DNA of 64,000 nt, from positions 1-64,000 of the forward strand of contig CAVOJU010000034.1 of NCBI GenBank assembly GCA_963696315.1, given 5' to 3'. Positions 38,577 to 47,540 of the stretch are shown here, piece after piece. Position numbers and translations under genes: made by a program. The stretch's first letter is position 1. Each line of letters starts with the position of its first letter. The notes under the pieces are model-generated. The model had not been told where the DNA came from. It made no database searches and saw only the letters and a program-made list of their open reading frames with translations. The DNA is from CAWKEY01 sp963696315 (GTDB taxonomy: Bacteria; Pseudomonadota; Gammaproteobacteria; Methylococcales; Methylomonadaceae).

Positions 38577-41462
38577 ATGAACGACAATACTTTACATTCA
38601 ACGGAATACACGCACTTAAGCGAATTCGGCCGCTATATTGCAAACTTGCCTCCGACGCTTCTGATACTGGCGGCGGTGCTAGTTGTTGGCATGCTGGGAG
38701 CTGTGCTTGCCTTTAAATTTTTTAAAAATCGCGCCTTCCAAATCCGGCAAGCCGCTGCAGACCAACAGGCCTCGGGTGTGAATAAAAACTGGCATGCGCT
38801 CAAGCCGGAAGACGCTCTGAGCGAACTCAATACCCAGCCAGGGCAAGGCCTGAGTGCAGACGAAATAGAACGCCGCCGGGCGCAATACGGACCTAACCGG
38901 CTGCCACAAAGTAAAGCCAGAGGACCTTTACTGCGGTTTATTGCGCAGTTTCACAATCTGCTGATTTATGTCTTGCTGGGCACCGCGGTCATTACCGCAT
39001 TGCTTGGCCACTGGGTCGATACCATCGTCATTCTCGGCGTGGTGCTGATCAACTCGGTGATCGGTTTTGTGCAGGAAGGCAAGGCCGAGGATGCGTTGGC
39101 GGCGATCCGCGATATGTTGTCCTCCCAAGCCATGGTCATCAGAAACGGAAAACGGCTCACCATTCCCGCGGAAGAACTGGTGCCGGGTGATATCGTCTTG
39201 TTGCAATCGGGCGATAAAGCTCCGGCCGATATGCGTTTGCTGAGCATAAAAAATCTGCAACTCCAGGAAGCGGCGCTGACCGGTGAATCGGTCCCGGTAG
39301 CCAAGAGCATCGAGGCCGTTGCCCAGGATGCGGTGATCGGCGACCGGCTGTGCATGGCCTATTCCGGCACGCTGGTGACTGCCGGTACCGGCAGCGGCGT
39401 CGTTGTCGCGACCGGCGCCAGCACCGAAATCGGCCATATCAGCACCATGGTTTCGCAGGTTGAAACGCTTACCACGCCATTGCTGCGGCAAATGGCGGTA
39501 TTTGCCCGCTGGATTACTGCCGCCGTTTTAACGTTATCCGGCCTGATATTTGTATTCGGCATTTATGTACGCAACAACCCGCCGGTAGAAATGTTTATGA
39601 CCGTGGTCGGACTGGCTGTCGCCGGTATTCCCGAAGGTCTGCCGGCTATCTTGACGGTTACCTTGGCCATCGGTGTGCAAAGCCTGGCGGCCCGTAACGC
39701 GATTATCAGGCGCTTGCCGGTGGTTGAAACGCTGGGAGCGGTCAGCGTGATCTGCTCGGACAAAACCGGCACCTTAACGCGCAACGAAATGACGGTGCGC
39801 GCCATGGTGACTGCGAACGAACGCTTTGAGGTCACCGGCACCGGTTACGACCCCGAGGGCAGTTTTGTTAAAGACAATGCGGATATCCGTGTAGAGGACG
39901 AAGCGGTTTTATCGCTGGCGTTGCATGCGTCGATGGCCTGCAACGATTCCTCGATTGAACAGCGCGATAACGAATGGCGCGTCCACGGCGATCCGATGGA
40001 AGCGGCTCTGCTGATTGCCGCCATGAAAGGCGGGCTCAACGTCCACGAAACAGAAAAGGCCAGTCCACGCATCGATGTGATTCCGTTTGAGTCCGAACAT
40101 AAATACATGGCGGTCTTACATCATACTCACGAAGGCGGCGCCATTATTTTTCTCAAGGGTGCGCCCGAGAAAATACTGCAAATCTGTACTCATCAGCGTG
40201 GCCTGAACGGCGATGAAGCTATCAAGCCCGGCTATTGGCACGGCGAAATTGAGCATCTGGCGCAGCAAGGTCAGCGCGTACTCGGGATTGCTTGTAAAAC
40301 CGTGGCGCGGGAACTGCACGAATTAACACCCGCCGAGTTGAATCAGGGCATGGTGCTGCTGGGTTTATTCGGCCTGATTGACCCGCCGCGCGATGAAGCG
40401 ATTGCCGCCATTAAGGAATGCCAGGCAGCCGGGATTCGAGTGAAAATGATTACCGGCGATCATAGCGTAACGGCCTGCAGCATCGCCGCACAATTGCACT
40501 TGCTGAATTCAAAAGAGGCCATTACCGGCCAGGATCTTGATCAAATCAGCGATGACGAACTGCAGCGCAGGGTACAGGATGTCGATGTCTACGCCAGGGT
40601 CAGTCCGGAGCATAAGCTGCGCTTGGTCAGCCTGTTGCAAGAGCAGGGCGCAATTGTGGCGATGACCGGCGATGGCGTTAATGATGCCCCGGCACTGAGA
40701 CGCGCCGATGTCGGTATTGCCATGGGCCAAAAGGGCACCGAGGCCGCCAAGGAGGCTTCGGAAATGGTCATTACCGACGATAATTTCGCCTCCATTGTGC
40801 ATGCCGTAAAAGAAGGCCGCACCGTTTACGAAAACCTGAAAAAAGCCATTGTCTTTTTGTTGCCGGTCAACGGCGGCGAATCCATGAGTCTGGTCGCCGC
40901 GATCGCATTCGGCGTTACGTTGCCAATTACGCCGCTGCAAATTCTCTGGGTGAATATGGTCAGCTCAGTTGGGCTGGCGATGGCGCTGGCGTTCGACCCT
41001 GCCGAACCGGACAGCATGCGGCGTCCGCCGCGGGCGGCTAACGAAGCCATTCTCTCCGGATTTTTGTTATGGCGCATAGCTCTGGTTTCCGTGCTGTTTG
41101 CGGCGGGCGTATACGGTATTTTCAGCTGGACTCAGCAGCACGGCTCCAGCCTTGAAGAAGCCCGCACCTATGCGGTTAACACCCTGGTAACCATGGAGGT
41201 TTTTTATTTGCTCAGTGTTCGTTATCTTCGCGTATCCGCGGTTAATATCAGGCGCCTGTTCAATACCCGCGCGGTGATCATCGCGATTGGCGTTGTTGTT
41301 GGCTTGCAACTGATATTTACCTACGCACCTTTTATGGAAGAATTTTTTCAAACGCGCCCGGTTGATTTAACCCATGGCCTGGAAATTATCGGCATAGGTG
41401 TGACGTTATTTTTTATTTTGGAAATTGAAAAACTGTTCAGGCGAAAATTTTTAGCCCAATAA
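38577..41462 (+). CDS. P-type cation-transporting ATPase, PacL/SERCA-like
   Basis: 961 residues. Motifs in order: cation N-terminal domain (ALKPEDALSELNTQPGQGLS, ERRRAQYGPNRLP), actuator TGESVP, transmembrane VAGIPEGLPAILTVTLAIG, phosphorylated Asp395 in CSDKTGTLTRNEMTV, KGAPEKIL, MITGDHSVTA and MTGDGVNDAPALRRADVGIA. The IPEGLP motif fits type II Ca2+ or Na+/K+-type pumps. It carries an extra hydrophobic helix at the very N-terminus (TLLILAAVLVVGMLGAVLAF, residues 27-46) that I would not expect in a plain PacL. The ion cannot be fixed by sequence alone. No frameshift over 2.9 kb. Confidence 0.92.
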   Translation: MNDNTLHSTEYTHLSEFGRYIANLPPTLLILAAVLVVGMLGAVLAFKFFKNRAFQIRQAAADQQASGVNKNWHALKPEDALSELNTQPGQGLSADEIERRRAQYGPNRLPQSKARGPLLRFIAQFHNLLIYVLLGTAVITALLGHWVDTIVILGVVLINSVIGFVQEGKAEDALAAIRDMLSSQAMVIRNGKRLTIPAEELVPGDIVLLQSGDKAPADMRLLSIKNLQLQEAALTGESVPVAKSIEAVAQDAVIGDRLCMAYSGTLVTAGTGSGVVVATGASTEIGHISTMVSQVETLTTPLLRQMAVFARWITAAVLTLSGLIFVFGIYVRNNPPVEMFMTVVGLAVAGIPEGLPAILTVTLAIGVQSLAARNAIIRRLPVVETLGAVSVICSDKTGTLTRNEMTVRAMVTANERFEVTGTGYDPEGSFVKDNADIRVEDEAVLSLALHASMACNDSSIEQRDNEWRVHGDPMEAALLIAAMKGGLNVHETEKASPRIDVIPFESEHKYMAVLHHTHEGGAIIFLKGAPEKILQICTHQRGLNGDEAIKPGYWHGEIEHLAQQGQRVLGIACKTVARELHELTPAELNQGMVLLGLFGLIDPPRDEAIAAIKECQAAGIRVKMITGDHSVTACSIAAQLHLLNSKEAITGQDLDQISDDELQRRVQDVDVYARVSPEHKLRLVSLLQEQGAIVAMTGDGVNDAPALRRADVGIAMGQKGTEAAKEASEMVITDDNFASIVHAVKEGRTVYENLKKAIVFLLPVNGGESMSLVAAIAFGVTLPITPLQILWVNMVSSVGLAMALAFDPAEPDSMRRPPRAANEAILSGFLLWRIALVSVLFAAGVYGIFSWTQQHGSSLEEARTYAVNTLVTMEVFYLLSVRYLRVSAVNIRRLFNTRAVIIAIGVVVGLQLIFTYAPFMEEFFQTRPVDLTHGLEIIGIGVTLFFILEIEKLFRRKFLAQ

Positions 41463-41791
41463 CAGCGCTCTGCATCTGCGCAGCAATCGGAAAGATACTT
41501 GCGCCCGCGCATGAGTAGCAACCAGAGAGATGCCCAGCAAAGCTGTTCAATATCGTCTCAAACAACAACTGGCTTTAGTGTGTTTCTTGATGATTCACAT
41601 TAAAGCCAGATTGTTGCGCAAAGACAGCGCTTCCTCTTAATAAGGTCTGTAGTTCAATTGTTAAAAAAGCAAATACTTAAATGAACTTTTCGGGTACCTT
41701 AAGGAATATACGTACAAGCCTTTTGAATTAAGCTTCGTTGCGCCTATTTTCAATCAGGCGTTTTTATTTACTTTGGATATCGAGATCATTT
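41463..41791. other. Intergenic region between ATPase and GTS-repeat gene
   Basis: No gene. It contains a long inverted repeat at 41563-41616 (listed separately). The start of the next gene has no strong ribosome-binding site. Confidence 0.45.
41563..41616. terminator. Long inverted repeat downstream of the ATPase
   Basis: CAACAACTGGCTTTAGTGTG pairs with CACATTAAAGCCAGATTGTTG, giving about 19 paired bases with one mismatch and one bulge and a 13-base loop. It lies 100 bases after the ATPase stop. No T-run follows, so a processing or attenuation hairpin is as likely as a terminator. Confidence 0.4.
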
Positions 41792-42652
41792 ATGAAGACA
41801 CGACACAATATTGCTTTATTACTGGCAGGTTCTTTAGCCGTAGCGACACCTTTATTTGCAAAACAAGGGGCCGACGACGGTGCTGGTACCTCAGGCGCTT
41901 CTGGCAGTTCCGGTACTTCTGGTACATCTCAGGAACCTCAGGAACCTCAGGTACCTCAGGAACATCGGGAACACTCAGGAACCTCAGGTACATCAGGAAC
42001 TTCAGGAACCTCAGGAACTTCAGGAACTTCAGGTACTTCAGGAACTTCAGGTACTTCCGGCACGTCCGTTTATAACGACGTCAGCAGACGAGTTGTGGCA
42101 GATTTCAGCAAAAAATTATTGGTGCTGCCTTGTGTTGATGTCCGTGACTCTGATTTTGACGGCTATTACCGTGTGGCATTTTCCATAGCGGGCGATGGCA
42201 ACGGCCTTGACTGGCGAGTTAAAGCTGCCGTGCCTGCCGATGGATTCAGCTGTGACGACTTCCCTGGTCAAGCAGTGGATACCGATGATGTTTTAGCGGC
42301 GAATGGCCTGCCAAGCGTCACTGAGCTAGGTTCTGGTACTTCCGGTACTTCTGGAACATCGGGCACTTCCGGCAGTGCAAATGATCCGGCGTTAAAGAAT
42401 AAAGTCATGGTCAGCTTTCAAGATAACCTGCTGGTTATTCCCTGTGTCGATGTACAACAATCTTTCGTTAATGGAATGTACAATGTCGTCATGCGCAGAA
42501 CTTCCGCCAGTGCTTCTGACTGGAGAGTCGTAGTTGCATCACCAACAACGAAACAATCCTGTTATGGCGATTTTTCAGATGATTATTCAATCGATGATGT
42601 CCTGAACAGTCACGGCTTACCGAGTGCTGATGATATAAATGCCGGCAGGTGA
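41792..42652 (+). CDS. Exported two-domain protein with Gly-Thr-Ser tandem-repeat linkers
   Basis: 286 residues from ATG 41792 with a signal peptide (MKTRHNIALLLAGSLAVATP, cleavage near LFA-KQ). A linker of five GTS-like triplets, a 15-residue frame-shifted insert (QEPQEPQVPQEHREH) and ten exact GTS triplets leads to domain 1 (VADFSKKLLVLPCVDVRDSD ... DWRVKAAVPADGFSCDDF). Four more GTS triplets lead to domain 2 (VSFQDNLLVIPCVDVQQSFV ... DWRVVVASPTTKQSCYGDF). The domains are duplicates with two Cys each, likely a disulfide. I do not recognise the fold. A TibC-type heptosyltransferase follows, so the Ser/Thr-rich linkers may be glycosylated. Confidence 0.78.
   Translation: MKTRHNIALLLAGSLAVATPLFAKQGADDGAGTSGASGSSGTSGTSQEPQEPQVPQEHREHSGTSGTSGTSGTSGTSGTSGTSGTSGTSGTSVYNDVSRRVVADFSKKLLVLPCVDVRDSDFDGYYRVAFSIAGDGNGLDWRVKAAVPADGFSCDDFPGQAVDTDDVLAANGLPSVTELGSGTSGTSGTSGTSGSANDPALKNKVMVSFQDNLLVIPCVDVQQSFVNGMYNVVMRRTSASASDWRVVVASPTTKQSCYGDFSDDYSIDDVLNSHGLPSADDINAGR
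41884..42068 (+). repeat. 9-bp tandem repeat tract encoding GTS
   Basis: Units of the form GGNACNTCN repeat about 20 times, with wobble variants mostly at the third codon positions. Between about 41929 and 41975 the units continue but are read in another frame because of one extra base before and one compensating indel after. A shorter tract of four units is at 42331-42377. Confidence 0.88.
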
Positions 42653-42678
42653 TGACTAGCGGCAAATGTTAGAGCGGG

Positions 42679-42762
42679 TGTCCGATTCGAACATCGGACA
42701 TCTTAGTATTTAAAAAGCGCCATTGTTGATTGGACTGAATAGTTGGACTTCAACAATGGCGC
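42679..42762. repeat. Two adjacent perfect inverted repeats after the GTS gene
   Basis: First hairpin: TGTCCGAT (42679-42686) with ATCGGACA (42693-42700), six-base loop. Second: GCGCCATTGTTGA (42717-42729) with TCAACAATGGCGC (42750-42762), 20-base loop. No T-run follows either. They lie between the GTS-repeat gene and the heptosyltransferase remnant. Confidence 0.7.
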
Positions 42763-42945
42763 ACATCGTAGCGTGGAAGATAAGTTCTGCACCTAAAAAG
42801 CCGCCAGGAAGAGACTCTTCAAAAGCCCGTTCTTCATCAATCTCACGCTAACGACTTATGCATTTTGGGTTGTTACAGGCCTGCACTCGTTTAATCTGGA
42901 TCGCAGGCTGTTTTTTAAAGGTTCTCTTTAAAAATATCTTCAGAA

Positions 42946-44111
42946 ATGAAAAAAAAACCTATCCACAAAAAGGCCAAGCAACAGTCTTCCTTGAGGAAAT
43001 CCGCCAGTTAATGAATGTCGCTACAGTTTTGTCGATGGCGCATTTGTCGAGATTTTGGGAAATCTTGATGAATGCTATCGGGTTGAATTTATTGACAGTG
43101 CGACTGATGAAATTATTCATCAAGGCGAAATCAGAAATAACCAATGGATTCGAACCTCTCGAATCTATTTCACAAAATGGCAAATCAATATCTTCAGAAC
43201 AAGCGATAATGCCTTGGTTTTTAGCCACTTGTATGACTGCAAACAACAAAATGTCTATATCGCGGTTGAATCCCGATCGCTTGGTGATACGTTAGCCTGG
43301 TTTCCGGCAATTGAAGCGTTCAGGGTGAAACATGATTGCCGCATAATCTGTTCGACATTCCTGAACGATTTATTCCAGACCAAATATCCTGATATTAAAT
43401 TTATTGAGCCCGGGTTAAAAGTTTCCAAGCTGTATGCCATGTATCGTATTGGCTGGTTTTATGACAATGATGGCCGTATTGATTACCACAAAAATGTCAG
43501 AAATTTTCGCGAGCTACCCTTGGGTGAAACAGCTTATGACATTCTCGGCTTGACTTACTCTGAAGCCCGTCCGCGGCTTAAAGATGTCAACATGCCTCCC
43601 CCCTGTCCCAAAAATATGTCTGTATCGGCCCACATTCAACTGCTCAGGCCAAATATTGGAATAACGAAACCGGCTGGCACGAGCTTATCGGCTTTCTTCA
43701 AAAAAAGGGCTATCAGGTGGTGCTGTTGTCAAAAGAAGGCACGGATTATATGGGTAATAAAGTGCCAGAAGGCATTATTCAGCTCCCGGCCGGACCGATA
43801 GAGCAAATCACAATTATTTGACGCATGCGCAAATGTTCATAGGCATCGGCAGCGGACTTAGTTGGCTTTCCTGGGCCGTCGGATGTAAAACCTGTCTGAT
43901 TAGTGGCTTTTCATATCCCTATACTGAAATGCAGGAATGTATCAGAATTTCCCCTGATGATTCTTTATGTACTGGCTGTTTTAACCGTTATAAACTTGAT
44001 CCCTCTGATTGGAACTGGTGCCCAGATCACAAAAACACCCCCAGAATGTTTGAGTGTTCAAAAACCATTACCGGGCAACAAGTCATTTCCGCAATTCAAG
44101 ATTTCTTGTAG
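42946..44111 (+). pseudogene. TibC/Aah-type autotransporter O-heptosyltransferase, several frameshifts
   Basis: Cytoplasmic enzymes of this family transfer heptose to Ser in bacterial adhesins. Pieces in order: YPQKGQATVFLEEIR, then SFVDGAFVEILGNLDECYRV, YIAVESRSLGDTLAWFPAIE, YAMYRIGWFYDNDGRIDYHK, then (new frame near 43615) KYVCIGPHSTAQAKYWNNET and KEGTDYMGNKVPEG, then (new frame near 43815) THAQMFIGIGSGLSWLSWA and CTGCFNRYKLDPSDWNWCPD. The order and motifs match the family closely. Breaks fall at a nine-A run after the ATG, near 43010, in an A-run near 43613, and near 43812. Confidence 0.85.
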
Positions 44112-44247
44112 TGCCCCATGCTTGACGATCAATTTGAAAAACGGACACGTTCAGCTGCAGTGACGGTCAATGCGCAAGTACCTGGCGCAATAGAACGGGG
44201 CGCTACTTGAGTGGTTTTCGGGGCTTTGGGAATTACGCTGCCAGTAT

Positions 44248-44598
44248 TCAAGCACTTGAAAAATCAACAGGGCAGATAAGCGTTAGGGATGCAGTTAAGC
44301 TGTGATCGAGAACATATTCGCTGAGCGCGCGCATTTTGTTGCCCTTGATGTTTGGAAATTTGGGCATCCTGATGCTGCCGCTATGCACCTTATGGGCGAT
44401 ATAGATGGGGTTTGCATTTTTGCTGTGCAGGGTGAACAGCATGCCGGGTGCATCTTTGTTGTCCGCAGTATGACATTCTGCACAAGCGGCCTGAAAAATC
44501 TGCCCGCCAGTGGCGGATGCTTTCGGTGCATAGTCCCGCGTGCATGCCTGTGCCGATAAGGCTAAACAAATAACCGGCAGCGTGTTTTTATAGTTCAT
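44248..44598 (-). CDS. Small c-type cytochrome, probably a lipoprotein or periplasmic
   Basis: 116 residues with one haem-binding motif CAECH and a possible axial Met in RMPKFPNIKGNKM. The N-terminus has a short hydrophobic stretch ending ALSAQAC, which could be a lipobox. Its ATG lies inside the end of pyrX (overlap of 11 bases), so it is read from the same message. The last ~15 residues (ASLTLICPVDFSSA) do not look like the family, so the natural end may have been altered. Its role as an electron carrier is inferred only from the fold. Confidence 0.78.
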   Translation of the reverse strand: MNYKNTLPVICLALSAQACTRDYAPKASATGGQIFQAACAECHTADNKDAPGMLFTLHSKNANPIYIAHKVHSGSIRMPKFPNIKGNKMRALSEYVLDHSLTASLTLICPVDFSSA

Positions 44599-45889
44599 TA
44601 TCTACTCCGTTTTCCCGGCAATAAATGATATCGCCGGCCTGCAAAGTAGTCGTCACCCGGCCTTTGAACGTTTGTCCCCAAAACGGGGTATTCACCCCTT
44701 GGCTGCGCCAATTGCCTGAATTGACCGTCCATTCCTGTTCGGGATCGAAAATACAGACATCGGCTGAAAATCCCGGCGTTAATGCCCCGCTGTTTACGCG
44801 CAGGATCTGCGCGGGTTTGGTGCTTAAGGCAGCGATTCCCTGTTCCAGGGTAATGACTTCTTCGGCAACCAATTTAAGCATTAACGGCAATAAGGTTTCC
44901 AGTGCTGATATTCCGGCTTCTGTCTCTGGAAACGCGCCCAGTTTGGCATCAAGATCGTGCGGCTGATGGTCGGAGCAAATGCTGTCAAGGGTGCCGCCGG
45001 CCAGCGCCCAGCGTAGCGACTGTTTATCCTGTTCCGTGCGCAAGGGCGGCAAGACGTGATAAGCACTGTCGAAAGGCTGAATATCGTTTTCGGTCAGATG
45101 CAAATGGTGTACGGCGACATCGGCACTGACATTCAAGCCGTATTTCTTGGCCTGTTGTATTTTAATTACCGCGCGTTTACAGCTGATCTGACCGAAATGC
45201 ACACGGCAGCCGGTCAGTTCGGCCAAATCCAGACATTGATCCACGGCTATGGTTTCTGCCGCCTCAGGAATGCCTGGCAAGCCGTAACGGCTGGCGAATG
45301 CGCCTTCATGGGCGCAGCCGTTATTGCTCAACCAATAGTCATTGGGCCGGAACATGAGCAATAAATCATGGCTCGCCGCATATTCCATGGCACGTCTTAA
45401 AATCAGCAGGTTTTTTACCGGCTTACCGGCATTGCCGACGGCGATACAGCCGGCTTGCTTTAGCGAGAGCATGGCGCTTAATTCGGCGCCTTCTAGTTTT
45501 TGGGTGAGTGCGGCAATCGGATAGATTTGCGGGTAGCCTGCTTTTTCTGCCAGCTCCTTGATTAATTCGGCAACGGCGGGCGTATCGATGACCGGCACAG
45601 TATCGGGATGAATGCACAGCGCGGTAACGCCAGCACTGGCAGCGGCCCTTGTTTCGCTGGCGACAGTCGCCTTGCGGCTTTGTCCAGGCTGGCGCAAACG
45701 TGAGCTTAAATCGATAAAACCCGGGCAGACAATCTGGTCACGGGCATCGATAACCGTGTCCGGCTTGAATCCGGCCGGTTCATGCGCAAGGGAAACTATT
45801 TTGCCACCGGCAATATAAACTGAGCCAATATGATTAATTTTGTTGGCGGGATCGATGATTCTGCCGTGCTTGATGTGGATATGCTTCAT
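44588..45889 (-). CDS. pyrX: Non-catalytic dihydroorotase homologue paired with PyrB
   Basis: Dihydroorotase-like amidohydrolase fold, 433 residues. Where active enzymes have the metal-binding H-x-H (GFIDLHVHLREPG) this one reads GFIDLSSRLRQPG, so the first two zinc ligands are gone. This is the known state of PyrX/PyrC', which in Pseudomonas-type bacteria is needed only to assemble the aspartate transcarbamoylase complex. I chose ATG 45889 (MKHIHIKHGRIIDPANK), which has AAGGAGC upstream and begins 12 bases after the pyrB stop. An active dihydroorotase must be encoded elsewhere. Confidence 0.9.
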   Translation of the reverse strand: MKHIHIKHGRIIDPANKINHIGSVYIAGGKIVSLAHEPAGFKPDTVIDARDQIVCPGFIDLSSRLRQPGQSRKATVASETRAAASAGVTALCIHPDTVPVIDTPAVAELIKELAEKAGYPQIYPIAALTQKLEGAELSAMLSLKQAGCIAVGNAGKPVKNLLILRRAMEYAASHDLLLMFRPNDYWLSNNGCAHEGAFASRYGLPGIPEAAETIAVDQCLDLAELTGCRVHFGQISCKRAVIKIQQAKKYGLNVSADVAVHHLHLTENDIQPFDSAYHVLPPLRTEQDKQSLRWALAGGTLDSICSDHQPHDLDAKLGAFPETEAGISALETLLPLMLKLVAEEVITLEQGIAALSTKPAQILRVNSGALTPGFSADVCIFDPEQEWTVNSGNWRSQGVNTPFWGQTFKGRVTTTLQAGDIIYCRENGVDNEL

Positions 45890-45900
45890 GCCGCCGCTCC

Positions 45901-46899
45901 TTATTGCCATGGCTGGTGTGGATGCCGCAAACCTGCCTGGATCTGGTGCGGCTTCTGCATGGCCATGGACATGATCGCCATGCGAATGGCGACACCGTTG
46001 CTGACCTGCTTGAGAATGACGGACTGCGGGCCGTCGGCGACCTTTGAATCAATTTCCACGCCCCGGTTAATTGGCCCCGGATGCATGACGATGGCATCGG
46101 GCTTGGCGATTTTCAGTTTGGCTTCGGTCAAACCAAAGCATTTGAAATATTCACTTTCGCTGGGCAGCAAGGCCGAGGTCATGCGTTCCTTTTGCAGGCG
46201 CAGCATGATAATGACATCAATATCTTTAAGCCCTTCGTTAAGGTTGTGCGATACCGTTACGCCCAGGGTTTCAACATGCGCAGGCAGCAGGGTTTTCGGC
46301 GCTATCACGCGGACTTCAGCCGCGCCCAGCGTATTTAATGCCTGAATCTGTGAGCGCGCGACGCGTGAATGCAGAATATCGCCAATAATGGCCACGCGCA
46401 GCCGGGAAAAATCCTGTTTTATCTGGCGGATGGTAAACATATCCAGCATGGCTTGAGTGGGATGGGCGTGCTGGCCATCGCCGGCGTTAATGACGCTGAT
46501 ATGCGGTGCGCTATGTTGAGCGATAAAATGCGCCGCACCGCTGATGGCATGACGCACCACAAACATATCGACAAACATGGCCTCCAGGTTGCGTATGGTA
46601 TCGAGCAGGCTTTCGCCTTTTGACGTTGCCGAGGTGGCGATGTTGATGTTCAGAACATCGGCGGACAGACGCTTGCCGGCCAGCTCAAACGTGGTGCGCG
46701 TGCGCGTGCTGTTTTCAAAAAACAGATTGACGATGGTTTTGCCGCGCAACAGCGGAAATTTTTTAACCTGCTGCTCGGACATGCCGGCAAACGATTCGGC
46801 AGCATCAAGAATTTCTGTCAACAGGCTCTGGCTCAAGCCCTCAATGGTAAGAAAATGTTTGAGTTTGCCTTCGGAATTTAACTGCAAGTTATCAGCCAT
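45901..46899 (-). CDS. pyrB: Aspartate carbamoyltransferase catalytic subunit
   Basis: First committed step of pyrimidine synthesis. Signatures: carbamoyl-phosphate site FENSTRTRTTFELAGKRL, INAGDGQHAHPTQAMLDMFT, and the C-terminal VMHPGPINRGVEIDSKV. I chose ATG 46899 (MADNLQLNSEGKLKHFL), five bases beyond the pyrR stop; the frame is open slightly further upstream. About 332 residues. It lies between pyrR and pyrX, as in Pseudomonas-type operons, where PyrB forms a dodecamer with PyrX. Confidence 0.95.
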   Translation of the reverse strand: MADNLQLNSEGKLKHFLTIEGLSQSLLTEILDAAESFAGMSEQQVKKFPLLRGKTIVNLFFENSTRTRTTFELAGKRLSADVLNINIATSATSKGESLLDTIRNLEAMFVDMFVVRHAISGAAHFIAQHSAPHISVINAGDGQHAHPTQAMLDMFTIRQIKQDFSRLRVAIIGDILHSRVARSQIQALNTLGAAEVRVIAPKTLLPAHVETLGVTVSHNLNEGLKDIDVIIMLRLQKERMTSALLPSESEYFKCFGLTEAKLKIAKPDAIVMHPGPINRGVEIDSKVADGPQSVILKQVSNGVAIRMAIMSMAMQKPHQIQAGLRHPHQPWQ

Positions 46900-46903
46900 A
46901 GGT

Positions 46904-47410
46904 CTATGCTGCCGCGTCAATAAGTTGCATCTGAATGCTTAAGGGTTCAGGTCCGGTCAGCTTGATTCTTTGGCCCGGCGTCAATTTCATCCGGGCGCCG
47001 GCGCAGTCGGGACTGATGGGAATCTGCCGGCCGTCACGCTCTATCAGCACCGCCAAAACTACCTGGTTAGGCCGGCCATAATCAAAAATTTCATTCAATG
47101 CTGCGCGTATCGTGCGTCCGGTGTAAAAAACATCATCAATCAGAATAATGTCCCGGCCTTCAATGTTGGTTGGCAGCTGGCTGGGCTTGACGTTGGGGTG
47201 AACGCCGATTTGCGAAAAATCATCACGATAGAATGAAATGTCCAGCAAACCCAAGGGCTCGGTGATCGCCAGGCGCTGATGCATCTGTTCGGCAATCCAG
47301 ACGCCGCCGGTGCGAATGCCTATCATCAGCGGATTGGTCAGCTTGCGTTCGATGATGAGGCGTTTGAGTTCGGCTTCCAGTTTGTCAAGCAAGTCGGAAA
47401 TTTCTAACAC
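46904..47410 (-). CDS. pyrR: PyrR bifunctional regulator/uracil phosphoribosyltransferase
   Basis: Type I phosphoribosyltransferase fold with the PRPP loop IILIDDVFYTGRTIRAAL, and MIGIRTGGVWIAEQMHQRL near the N-terminus. I chose GTG 47410 (VLEISDLLDKLEAELKR), which has AAGGA upstream and gives the normal ~169 residues; the frame is open much further up but that part is not PyrR-like. In Gram-positives PyrR attenuates the pyr operon by binding RNA. Here regulation is unproven. Confidence 0.9.
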   Translation of the reverse strand: MLEISDLLDKLEAELKRLIIERKLTNPLMIGIRTGGVWIAEQMHQRLAITEPLGLLDISFYRDDFSQIGVHPNVKPSQLPTNIEGRDIILIDDVFYTGRTIRAALNEIFDYGRPNQVVLAVLIERDGRQIPISPDCAGARMKLTPGQRIKLTGPEPLSIQMQLIDAAA

Positions 47411-47540
47411 TGAAGGATCCTTTTGGGTGGGGTGCTGTAAGTTTTGCTGATGAGGGGCATTTATTAAAGCGTTGTGCCGGATTTGGCAACCAAGCATGAG
47501 CATGAGGGATGACTCGATAAGCCTTTCACATGGTCTACCG

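Noticed and set aside
38928..39491. 187-residue minus-strand ORF opposite the P-type ATPase
   Set aside because: Antisense shadow; its His/Gln-rich composition is typical of reversed coding sequence.
41884..42068. Possible CRISPR or minisatellite array
   Set aside because: The nine-base units are contiguous, without spacers, and encode GTS in an open frame with a signal peptide, so it is a protein repeat.
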